Source: Psococerastis gibbosa
Lineage: Eukaryota > Arthropoda > Insecta > Psocodea > Psocidae
Direction of reading: 5' to 3'
DNA length: 64,000 nt
Assembly: GCA_963971405.1 (NCBI GenBank)
Contig: OZ020491.1
Coordinates: 16,362,855 to 16,426,854 of the forward strand
In this document: piece by piece, positions 55,063 through 64,000 of the stretch
How the letters are laid out: each line of letters opens with the position of its first letter
How positions within the stretch are numbered: position 1 is the stretch's first letter
The notes under the pieces: generated by a model
Databases searched by the model: none
Told to the model about the DNA's origin: nothing
What the model saw: only the letters and a program-made list of their open reading frames with translations
Position numbers and translations under genes: made by a program

Positions 55063-55971
55063 CAGTTACAAATCAGAGACAGATGGGTTCTATTTGTAGG
55101 TATATTAGCGCAATCCAGTATTGACTAATAATGTTACGCATGGTTCCATTGTAACTAGAATTATCGCGCTGTACAGAGCAGACTCAAACTGAAGGACCCC
55201 CCATTCACGACCGATTTATCCCAACGAGACGAGGCAAATTTATAGTATTGAAGACAACTTCGCTAACGTTAAAGCGGTTGAGAACAATGGATTACTAAAT
55301 TAACTAAATTAGGCCTACATATTTCCCTCTAATGGCGTCACGTGTTATCCCAATAAGGAGTGTTCCACGCTCCCACCACGCATAGAAAGGTTTTTGTGCT
55401 GAATAGTGGAGGAACGCTATGCATCGGAACAAAGGGGTGCCGCCTTACTCTATAACAATGACGACAGACTCCTTTACCGAGCCATTGCAACATGGCGGTA
55501 TGTTCCATTGCATAGTGTCCAGTCCTGTATACAGTACATAAAAATGCAAGGGAACATTTCTTGCATTTCTATCTAATTCTTCAATGATAGCTCTCCGACG
55601 GATGTTTCCTCTGAATTATGATTATGATTTAAGGACACATCAGAGATCATGCATCTACGGACCCATCGGTCCTAGCATGGTAGTTTTCATTTTTTTTAAC
55701 AAGCGGGGAAAAAACTGACGAGAGACTTCCTGAAGACGGGGCTACAAGGAATAGGGTTCGCGAGATTTGAGAACCTCCAGTGTATAAAAGGCTCGGTGGA
55801 AAACCTAGGTCCTAGACTGAGATGGCTTGACCACGGCATGGGGGTTAACCGTGATCAACAAGGCGGTCCCCCGGGACGAGTCCTTGCCATTGCACTTCGG
55901 CTTGGATGAATCCTGTGAATGCCCCAAATGTGGGCATATCGGGCGCGTAATTTTTGATTTCGATTTTGATA
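55063..55971. other. Unassigned, possibly retroelement-derived
   Basis: Frames at 55690-55930 contain CECPKCGHIG, a Cys-rich knuckle-like motif that could come from a retroelement or reverse-transcriptase tail just upstream of the non-LTR 3' end at 55972. I do not recognise the protein. Confidence 0.35.
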
Positions 55972-56121
55972 AGGTTAGCATGAAAAGAAGACTTTATAGT
56001 CTTATTGTTCGCCTTTTGTTTTTATTATTTATTATTTTATTATATTATTATTTATTTATTATTATTATATATTTTTTTTTTATTATTTATTAAAGTCGTT
56101 TTCAATTCAATTCAATTCAAT
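55972..56121 (+). repeat. Non-LTR 3' end with ATTCA tail, copy 1
   Basis: GTTAGCATGAAAAGAAGACT, TAGTCTTATTGTTCGCC and AAAGTCGTTTTCAATTCA, then an ATTCA repeat. A TTATTA expansion fills 56017-56090. Shared with 57207. Confidence 0.55.
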
Positions 56122-57206
56122 TACGGCAGCTGGGCTCCAGGCCATACGAAGCTGGCAGAGGAAAACCCTCATCTGAGACGAATGGAGACAAATTATTCAA
56201 AGCCAGAGCACTTCTTAGGCCGTAGCGCCATCGGGTACAGGGACAGATACAATGCATCACATTATTTGGTTTCTTACAGTGGTTCGGACAGGCCGTGTTA
56301 TTTACGTCAATAATTCCTACGACCCTATCATTATCTCTCCGCAGTCATTGGCCGCGATTCCAAGCTAAATTGCAAGTTAAACCAGCGAGAAAACTATTGT
56401 GGAAGATTCCAGCAATTATCCTTGAGATAGAATCCGACATACACAGTAACACTATCCAGTATTACCATGTTGAAACTCACTGATTATCCCAAAGGCATTG
56501 AGATCATTCGACCAACCTACCGAAACTAAATCATGATTATCATAGTCTAAAACGGGAACGCGTAATTTGGTAAAAGTAGAAGTAGAAGTTACATCACAGC
56601 CACTTGTGGTGGTCCAAGCTAGTAATATACAAAAACTATTTTTTGATGCCAGTCACTTGCTTTGCATAGCTATACTAATGATTGAGAGGGGTACTCCAAC
56701 TTCGTGCCGGCGAAACAGTTATTGTACAATCGATTATCGAAATAGTAACTCAGATTCATTAAGACGGAGATTGCCAAATATTTTGTAAACAAACCAGACC
56801 TGGGTATTTCTGAATAAAATAATTAATTCCTCGATTCACAGCCGCAAAGATAGGATAATGATTTTATGAAAAATTCACAAATTATTATACCAGCTTTGGT
56901 AGTAGATTTGCATTTTCGTACCTGAATTATTGTTACTCTAGCTACAGAAACATGAGAAAATAAAATTTTTCTGAAATTTTCCAAAAAATCATTTTCTCAT
57001 CTTTGCAGCTGTGAAACGGGGAATTAATTAATTTAGTACAAAATACTCAAGCCAGTCTTTTTTTATATATTTTTTTGATTTACAAAATATGGAAATCTCT
57101 GCCTTGATTGACAAAGCTTAGGCTGAGTTTTAAAAGACAACCGGAGGGGAAAATTCTTACAAGTGTCCAAAATCAAATATCACATGAAATATCGAACATA
57201 TGTTAT
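56122..57206. other. No gene seen
   Basis: Open frames are short and unplaced. A CCCTAT-type palindrome is absent; an imperfect inverted pair lies at 56815-57030 (AAATAATTAATTCCTCG.. and ..GGGGAATTAATTAATTT, AGCCGCAAAGAT and ATCTTTGCAGCTG), which looks like a 220-bp MITE. Confidence 0.4.
56818..57035. mobile_element. Probable MITE with AATTAATTCC ends
   Basis: The left end AATAATTAATTCCTCGATTC and the right end ACGGGGAATTAATTAATTT are inverted. Subterminal CAGCCGCAAAGAT mirrors ATCTTTGCAGCTG. The interior carries ATTATTGTTACTC and AGAAAATAAAATTTTTCTG. About 218 bases, non-coding. Confidence 0.6.
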
Positions 57207-57296
57207 GGTTAACATGAAAAAAAGACTTTATATTTATAGTCTTATTGTTCGCCATTTGTATTGCAATAAAGTCGTAATTCATTCATTCATTCATAA
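57207..57296 (+). repeat. Non-LTR 3' end with ATTC tail, copy 2
   Basis: GTTAACATGAAAAAAAGACT, TAGTCTTATTGTTCGCCATT, GCAATAAAGTCGTAATTC, then a four-copy ATTC run. The different tail units (ATTCA against ATTC) on the same 3' end indicate separate insertions. Confidence 0.55.
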
Positions 57297-57404
57297 GGTT
57301 GTCAACAACATCATATCCCTTATAAGACATGCTCATCCACATTTTGATATAATGTATGATTTTCATTTCAACTTAACATTGTATAATTTTTAAATCTTAA
57401 TATA

Positions 57405-57570
57405 CTGTATATATTTCGACTGTCCGTGTGTATGTTCCGGGCCTCCTCTCAAACGACTGGACCGATTATGATGAATATTGTTGTGTGTGTTCAAGGAGAA
57501 TCGAGGACGGTTTAGATTAACACCTTCGTCCACTGGAGAATGTTTATATAATTTGATTTTGGAATATTTT
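57405..57570 (+). repeat. Interspersed repeat with ACTGGACCGATTATGATGAA core
   Basis: It starts ATATATTTCGACTGTCCGTG and contains CAAACGACTGGACCGATTAT. The opening 20 bases occur inverted at 27890-27920. The core has the same shape as the ATTTCATCAAAATCG of the GACA elements, a sequence type common near the ends of arthropod Helitron/RTE repeats. Confidence 0.45.
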
Positions 57571-57685
57571 ACATTGGTGCGTGTACATGGCTGCTGGTAC
57601 TGCCGACATCAACCGACATCTAGCGGCAGACTGCGCTACATTTAATTTTCGTTTATCCCGACAGTTGGTGCTGCGTGTGTGACCA

Positions 57686-57785
57686 CAATTAATTTACATG
57701 AGCAGTGACTGCGAGGCCGTAGGCCGAGCTGCCGCCTGATTTACATGAGCAGTGACCGCGAGGCCGAAGGCCGAGCTGCCGCACT
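57686..57785. repeat. Two-copy 47-bp GC-rich tandem repeat
   Basis: TTTACATGAGCAGTGAC, GCGAGGCCG and AGGCCGAGCTGCCGC recur directly with three changes. Much more GC-rich than the surroundings. Confidence 0.65.
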
Positions 57786-59217
57786 CGGCAGGCCCAAGTG
57801 GTGGAGAACCGCCGGGAACCGCTTGTATACTGTATACTATTATAACGTTTGCTTAGACAGTGATTGATGTGCCACTCTCACAAAGCTCCGCCTTGAAGAG
57901 TACACACAGTGTTATATAATTGTATTACATTAGATAATTATCTATCTATCTAACTGTGCCCATCTCGATTCCGTCTAATCCCGATTGGCCACAATTGGTT
58001 AAATTGAATTATTAAAAAAGCAGGGCAGTGAGGGTGTCCGGAGTATCAAAATGTAGAGGAGTGTCTCTTCTAAGGGATGTGATATTTTTTAATGAATTAA
58101 AATGAGATTTCCTCCGAAATTTGATTTTGTTTAACGGATATTGGTAGTTGCTCTTAAGTGGCACCTTTATTACCAAGCCTACGGGTTAATTACGATTTTG
58201 CAGTGAAATCAAAATGATAATAGGTTCCTTCTATTTTTCAAATAAGTTAATGAAAAGCGCAGGAAGCGCTTGACCCATGTTCCCTTGACTACCTGATACA
58301 AGTTCAGATTACAGCACGGAGGTCTTCAAACCCCCCCCCCCTCAAGATTCTGGCTCTCCTGAGGGAGATATGCCTCGAGGAAGTGAAGCTATGTAGATAC
58401 TTTGCTGTAGGGGGCACAATAGGCCCAATAGGCTTAAGTGCACATAGGTAACACCTGTACCCCATTTAAAAAAAATACCGTATACAAGTTCAGATTAGAG
58501 CACGGAGGTCTTCAAAATTTTGGGCCATATACAGCGGCTAAGTCTTCACCTTGCGAATACATTACGTCATAATGACAATGCAATTTCTTTAATACTTGAA
58601 GGTTGTGTTTCATACAGCTGCAGCCAACCTCTGTACCCAATATAATATGGTGAAGAGAAGGTCAGTGTGCCACGGCTTTTAACGAGTAAAAAATGTATCT
58701 GTTCAACATCGCCACGTAATATCCAGTAGATGTCCAAAGAAAGTGATGATGCATTATACTCGTAGTACACATTAAACATATGTACATGCGGTATTCATAA
58801 TAAAAAAGCAATAAAACTGTACTCATGTTTACGTTTCAAATAAGGTGGTAGATAGCCTACAATATAAAGTACAGTGTAGCCTATTGATTTATTAAGTGAG
58901 TGTTTTTGAATGTCTACACGATTTTTCATGTCTGTAATGACATCGACATAAATTAGGAACACAACTGTGGGGCCCACGGGTAAATAGCACGCAATGACTA
59001 TTGCAATTAATAGAATAGTTTACATAAATTCGTATTCTAGAACATTAAAATTCTTGCAGGACTTGCAGGACATATTTAATCTCTTATGATCACTTCACTC
59101 CGCTCCACCGAAGCAAAACCTAACATTTGATTAATATTTTCCGATCACTATGTAATACTATGCTTCGTTATAGTAAATAAAATAAATAAACTGTGTCAAG
59201 TAAACGGAAAATTCCAC
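57786..59217. other. No gene seen
   Basis: TTCAGATTAGAGCACGGAGG-type text occurs twice (58303 and 58488), a short dispersed duplication of about 30 bases. Otherwise unremarkable. Confidence 0.4.
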
Positions 59218-59264
59218 CAAGGCGACCAGTTTCGCTTTCGGCACTAGGCCATCATCAGTTCAGG
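59218..59264 (-). ncRNA. Hammerhead-like remnant
   Basis: On the minus strand CTGATGA, then T, then GGC-CTAGT-GCC, then GAAA, later ACTGGTC. It has the same layout as the motifs at 40709 and 41159, including the extra T. Flanks do not pair into a convincing stem I, so it is probably inactive or only PLE-derived. Confidence 0.35.
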
Positions 59265-59491
59265 CAACGAAAACACAACACTGCAAGGCCATAGCTAAGC
59301 CCCCCGAAATGAAAAACAAAGAATTAAATACATCTAGTACAGTACTGGTAATATAAGTCTTCATTTGTAAATTCTAAACTTTACTGCTGTTCTTCTTCTG
59401 GAGTTTGCATCAATCGATTGGTTTGTAGCGAATGTTTCAATCTCCTTCTCCACTCTCATCTATCTAGTGAAGTCCTTTTTAGAACAAGTTA

Positions 59492-59678
59492 GATGTCGCA
59501 TCCTAGGTCCTTCATGACATCACTTCTTCTGTCGCATCCTAGGTCCTTCATGACATCACTTCTCCAGTCGCACCCCAGGTCCTTCATGACATCACTTCTT
59601 CTGTCGCATCCTAGGTCCTTCAAGACATCACTAGCTTCTGTCGCATCCTAGGTCCTTCATGACATCACTTCTTCTACT
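59492..59678 (+). repeat. Five-copy 36-39 bp minisatellite
   Basis: The unit TGTCGCATCCTAGGTCCTTC plus ATGACATCACTTCTTC repeats five times with small changes (CACCCCAGG, AAGACATC, ACTAGCTTC). Confidence 0.85.
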
Positions 59679-60285
59679 CCTTCCTCCGCCGTTCTCTTGA
59701 ATTGCTGTCTTCGACCACGCCCTCCATGATGTTCTTGAGGCGTCCTTCCAGCTTCCTGCACCAGAATATGCCTCCTCTCAATAAAATGGCGGCAACTGCT
59801 GTTAAAACCCCACTATTGCTATTTTTTCATAACATTTCCTCTGGCAGAGACCTCCGGACCTCTCTTTGGGTTAGCGGCAATATGACTATTTCTATACCAA
59901 CAAACCTTCATAATTGTAACTTAATGATTTAGTCCGCACGTCCGTAAAATATTATCACCATATATCCGCACAAAAGCTAAGTTCGCAATGAAAATACATT
60001 AGATATAATTGACTAGGCCAAGTACAGATACAATTGAGTGAACAAAAAAATTTACACTAAATTTGATCGCAGCCGCCGCAGCCCCCCTCCGCCTGGAAAA
60101 ATGGCTACCGCTTTATAAAAAATGTAGTAGTCTAATGCTGTACTAGAAAAATTATTTCTTTATTCACTGAGATTTTAAGCTCGGATTATTCGCAAGTAGT
60201 ACCTACGATATGATTCATCACTTAGCTGAACTCAAGGTCATGTAATTTCTCAATCAATACTATAATATTTTCTATCTTGTTTCAG
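59679..60285. other. Upstream of the SEC14-like gene
   Basis: Frame 59702-59932 is open but unplaced. No promoter can be named. The region ends in the acceptor of the first coding exon, so part of it is 5' UTR intron. Confidence 0.4.
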
Positions 60286-60357
60286 GACCTGGATTAAGAC
60301 AATATGGCACCAATACCACTCAATATCACAGATGAACAACGCTTTGCTTTAATCAAG
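60286..60357 (+). CDS. SEC14-like exon with start codon
   Basis: 18 bases of 5' UTR after TTGTTTCAG, ATG at 60304 (context ACAATATGG), 18 codons, ends AAG|GTAGGG in phase 0. Confidence 0.85.
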
Positions 60358-63047
60358 GTAGGGGACTGACTACCTGACATGGTTCTAGACAGTTGGTGAC
60401 GTCAACATTAACTATGACTTGTTTCTATTTCTCTAATGCCAACGACTCCATGGATTTCGGACATTATTTGTATTGTTTCCGTATGAATCACACCTGCTAC
60501 AAACGATAATGGACAAGCTGAGACAAGCTTATCATTGACGCAATGAAACAGGCGAAAGCATGACTTTACCAAGTACTGACGCGAGTCATGCTTACAGTAT
60601 AATATACGATCGGTTGTCAAACCGGAATTAATTAATCTAGTAAAAAAATACCCGGGCCTACTTTGCCTTAAAAATAGCTTCAGCAATAAGTTCACTGCAT
60701 CACAATTTAAAGCAGCGATACGTTATTTGTATTGTGCAATTACAATAATTAAATATCACTTTTCTCGCAATGCATAAGAGTCAGAGGTCAGAGATCAGTT
60801 CCCACACGGAAATTGGTCACTACTGCTACGGTGTCCATTCCATTGACCGGCTAGGGCTATTTCCAAAAACGGTGACGTGGTAGCAGACATTCAAGACTTA
60901 GGTGGCGTTTCCACCGACCTCGCATTGCAGAATTGACAGAAATGTTTATTTTCCCCTATGCCATAGTTAAAATTGATCAATGATCATACAGTAAAATCAC
61001 AAACAAACAAACTAAAATTAAAAAATGGCGTCATGGGATATGTTAAGTACAAACATTTTAATAGATTTCTATAAAAAGAAAAATTCTAATTTCTGGCAAT
61101 GTCATTTGCATTCTGCAATGCGAGGTCGGTGGAAACGCCACCTAAGTCTTGAATGTCTGCTATCTGCTACCACGTCACCGTTTTTGAAAATAGCCCTAGC
61201 AGGTCGATGGAATGGGCGCCTACCGCAACTATCCCATTTGTTGTACACTTGTCCGTCTCAAGAAACTCATTCATACAAGTTATTCTGATAGACAAAATTA
61301 CGAGAAAAAAAATACTTCTAGACGGTTTCACTACTCTCAGACCATTTTCACCATTATATACAATATTGAAAAACAAGACAGACCTAAACTTATTTTTACT
61401 ATTTTCCAACAATTCTGTGACATTTTCTCAGCCATATCATTGAACAATAAATAAATAAAAAGTAAGCGCAACGCTACTAAGACGCAAAACCTTATTAGTC
61501 AAGAATACAAACGATGGGTTTAATTTTGTAAAAATGTATTTCCCTTTTTTAGTTTCGAAGCAGCGTTCGCGACACATTGAAGCCAGGTCACGATGATCAT
61601 TTCCTACTACGATGGCTACGGGGTAAGCATTATTTCAATTAAAAAAATTCAATTTCAAAAAGATTGGTTTTGAGCACAGAATCACAATTTTACCGCCGAG
61701 TTGCTTCCAAAATAGTTCGCTTAAACTTAACATCATAGATCATACATGGTCACAAATGGATCCAATATCTGGGTCTCAAAAATACAATGCACATGTTTGC
61801 CAAGTCAGAGGGAAAGAGTCGGTCCTAGTCTCATTCTGCTCAAATATTTTAGAAAGTCCCCCCCCCCCCCCGTCTGCACAGCCACTCTTTTGAATGCTAT
61901 ACTCAGTCATGAATCAGCAAAATGCCCGTTTTCCCCAACGCAATTGGTCTACTCCTAGCTAGACTACGGTCGACACGGTTAAATCCGTGGAAAATGCATC
62001 GTGCAGAGTGCAGTCAGCCAGTCATCAAAACAAACGGTTGCCTTCACGCTGATGAAGCACGTGATCCCTCCAACCCAAGCAAATTTAAAAATATTTAGAA
62101 GTTTTAAACTATATTTCTTATTTAAAACTTTTTATTTTGATCCATAATTATTTAATAAGGTTCTGTTCTGTTCCTCTATCGCTCGGGAACCCCCATGCGT
62201 TTTATTTCGTTCGTCAAGTCAAGCTTTTCACGAAGGACAAAGGGCCTCGCAATGAACCGCCACCCGGAGCCTCGCAAAGGGTAAGGCCGCCGCTACATGA
62301 ATGCACAGGTTTCAAAATAGTTTGCAAGCAAGGAATGATAGTGTATCATTTGACGAAATTAATTAATTTCCCGTTCCACAGTAATTAGGCTAGGGACGCA
62401 CTAGGCAGCCTGGCTCCGGCAGCCAAAATATTGCGCAGCCAGTTATAAGCACTGGTCTCCGAGAGTTCATCCTAGTCGTTGTTCTACACTCGATAAAAAT
62501 AGACGTGGCAGATGTTGTTACTATGTACATATTGTCTCGTAGGACAAAACACAGAAAAAAGAGTAGATATTGAATTCATCCACTATTTTGGGAACGGCAC
62601 TTGATCAAGGGCTTGTTTAAAAATGATTTTAACGATATACGAAGACATCCAGATCGTTTCTAAATTACACTAGAATGTCAATACAATCATTGGATGACCG
62701 TCTACAACATATAAGGAATTCAATTACTGGTATTGAAACTCGTATGCGAGCATGCATAATACCAGAAGAAAAATAGGTTATTATCTTTGAGGAGAGTGTA
62801 AAAAAAAATTGTTTTGCAGAGATATGACAGTGGCCAAATGAAAAATTCATAAAAACACAAGCTTTACTACTCGCCCTAAATATTACTACTTCAGCAGCCC
62901 CCCCGATAAAAAACAGATTATAAGGGTATATTATTAAATTAATAAGGGAAATAGTCAGCTTTAAGTAACTCCACTTCTAAAAGCAATTTTTATTCAATTT
63001 CAGCTCGTAGTTGGAACCCAGAAAATGCGGAGAAGATGCTACGCGAG
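60286..63047 (+). CDS. SEC14-like (CRAL-TRIO) lipid-transfer protein, first three exons
   Basis: Exons 60286-60357 (ATG at 60304), 61553-61622 and 63004-63047 join in phase. The product starts MAPIPLNITDEQRFALIK, then FRSSVRDTLKPGHDDHFLLRWLR, then ARSWNPENAEKMLRE. This is the CRAL-TRIO N-terminal helical region: the D-D-x-F-LLRWLRAR run and AEKMLR are its signatures in animal SEC14-like 2-type proteins. These cytosolic proteins bind small hydrophobic ligands (phosphoinositides, tocopherol, squalene) and move them between membranes. Acceptors TTGTTTCAG, CTTTTTTAG and CAATTTCAG and donors GTAGGG, GTAAGC and GTAAGC are normal. Only about 56 of the usual 400 residues lie in the window; the lipid-binding lobe is off the right edge. 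Which paralogue it is cannot be told. Confidence 0.88.
60830..61220. mobile_element. Nested palindromic MITE C4, inner core reversed
   Basis: The outer ends are GGTGTCCATTCCATTGACC and GGAATGGGCGCC. The outer arm and the centre are the same as in C1, but the inner 150-base core runs in the opposite direction. The target flanks have decayed. It lies in the first coding intron of the SEC14-like gene. Confidence 0.85.
61553..61622 (+). CDS. SEC14-like exon 2
   Basis: 70 bases from FRSSVRDTLK to LLRWLR, opening in phase 0 and ending one base into the next codon at CGGG|GTAAGC. Confidence 0.88.
61623..63003 (+). other. SEC14-like intron
   Basis: 1.4 kb with a C-run at 61859-61871 and otherwise no repeat I can assign. 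Confidence 0.6.
63004..63047 (+). CDS. SEC14-like exon 3
   Basis: 44 bases; completes Ala and reads RSWNPENAEKMLRE to GAG|GTAAGC, phase 0. Confidence 0.85.
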
Positions 63048-63066
63048 GTAAGCTACAGCACAACTA

Positions 63067-63189
63067 GTGGTTTGCCCGGAAATCGATGAACAGACAGAGC
63101 GACAAACAGACAGACATTTCGCAAAAACCTGGGAATCGAAAATTTTGACCATCACAAAGCTTTCCTTATGCTACGTATTAATTGGAAAG
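63067..63189 (+). mobile_element. GACA-repeat Helitron/HINE-like element, copy A6 (short)
   Basis: Only the last part is present, starting at GTTTGCCCGGAAATCGATG, with the GTTCCTGGGACCTC segment deleted, and ending ATTGGAAAG. It begins 20 bases after the exon 3 donor. Confidence 0.75.
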
Positions 63190-63639
63190 CAAACACAGCT
63201 TATCTTATTTTGACACTAAACAAATTTATTGTTGGGAATGAAGAATTTATTTGAGGTTCGACCATGAACTGGAGTTTAAGAGCAAAAGTGACTCCAGTGC
63301 GAACAGTGGCACAATACGATAAGATGGCTTATTCCATCATGCAACAAAGATTTCATTGTGGACTAGATTATGCCTGGTCATTGCGTTAAAACGTAAACTG
63401 AAAATTGCTATTACCAAATAAAGGCCAAATGGAAGACTAATTTCAATTTTTAATAATTAATGTCCAATTCACAACTTGGCCATTTTCATTTTTAAATTAA
63501 ATTTATAATTAAGAATAGTTAGATACAATACAAATTCTAGGAACATCCGCATTTCACAGACGTATACTAATAAAGATTTCAAACAGGGGTCTGAGTCTGC
63601 CAGTACGTTAGCACCTTCCTAGCAGGTTCCGTAAATAAA

Positions 63640-64000
63640 ATTATTTTTTAGTTTATTCTTTGTGAAAATAGTCTCTTTTATTTTACTGTCCCTAGAACCA
63701 AACAAACAAGGGGGAAGCGACATAGCGGGTTTTGTGCACTTTGACCTTGACTACAATGCATGTGAATTGAAGAAAAGTAGTTTTGTAAGAAAATATTATT
63801 TTAGCTTTTTTTTTAATTTTTTGGAGGTAAACCCTCACAAAATTGAGTTAGCCCAAAATAATAAAAAGTAAGTTTTGTGAACCTATATCGGCCCCATCCC
63901 TTCATCAAAAAATCCATCGAGTAGTTTTACCACAAATCGACAGACAGATCGATCATCAGACACTTCGTAAACGCCACTTTTTGGATTCTCAAAACGTATA
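63640..64000 (+). mobile_element. GACA-repeat element, diverged copy A7, cut by the window end
   Basis: TTATTTTTTAGT, ACCAAACAAACAAGGGGGAA, AAAATTGAGTTAGCCCAAAA and CATCGAGTAGTTT match the family in order, with many differences. It continues past 64000. Confidence 0.65.

Noticed and set aside
55827..56093. Possible gene with CECPKCGHIG motif
   Set aside because: The frame runs into a TTATTA expansion of a non-LTR 3' end. At best it is retroelement debris.
59492..59678. CRISPR-like array of 36-bp repeats
   Set aside because: Units are contiguous with no spacers, so it is a minisatellite.

Overview
This is a repeat-rich, AT-rich eukaryotic window, almost certainly from an arthropod and probably an insect. 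There are no operons or bacterial signals. Genes are split into short exons with GT..AG introns, and most of the length is transposon debris. The organism call rests on an Orai channel gene whose exons read like insect Orai, and on the mix of non-LTR retrotransposons, SINE-like repeats, hAT-like, Harbinger-like and Helitron-like non-autonomous elements and a Penelope-like fragment. I cannot name the species.

Four host genes are supported by open exons with splice signals. (1) On the minus strand, three phase-matched exons (about 9003-8834, 6922-6595, 5743-5452) encode a protein that looks like two RWD domains followed by the first half of a RING-like zinc domain. A compact CRE/GC-box/NRF1/CCAAT cluster lies just upstream. 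(2) On the minus strand from 28805 to 17765, a complete Orai (CRAC channel) gene in four coding exons predicts about 224 residues. (3) On the minus strand at 48466-48382, a first coding exon of an unidentified proline-rich protein. (4) On the plus strand from 60286, the first three exons of a SEC14-like (CRAL-TRIO) lipid-transfer protein run off the right edge.

The rest is mobile DNA. Non-LTR retrotransposons lie at 600-1745, 7348-8612, 11031-13076, 13087-14190, 24461-24865 and 33012-34198. One of them has a 10-bp target duplication, a 25-base poly(A) tail and its ORF broken by one extra G. A Helitron/HINE-like family with a GACA microsatellite is present in seven copies. SINE-like repeats occur three times. 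hAT-like MITEs have 8-bp duplications, and a 2.9-kb element with 11-bp TIRs interrupts a 250-bp tandem array. A short Penelope-like element carries hammerhead-type motifs in inverted copies.

The most unusual material is a group of eleven near-perfect palindromic MITEs (2685, 6110, 14470, 22921, 36018, 37877, 38802, 45761, 48604, 54986, 60830). They share the same ends (GGCG..ATTCCAC, beside TTA/TAA) and mostly the same central core (GTGGTAGCAGACATT), but the arms between fall into several unrelated sequence groups. Four of them carry a second TIR element at the exact centre of the palindrome. Several nested insertions leave readable empty sites, so the order of events can be reconstructed.
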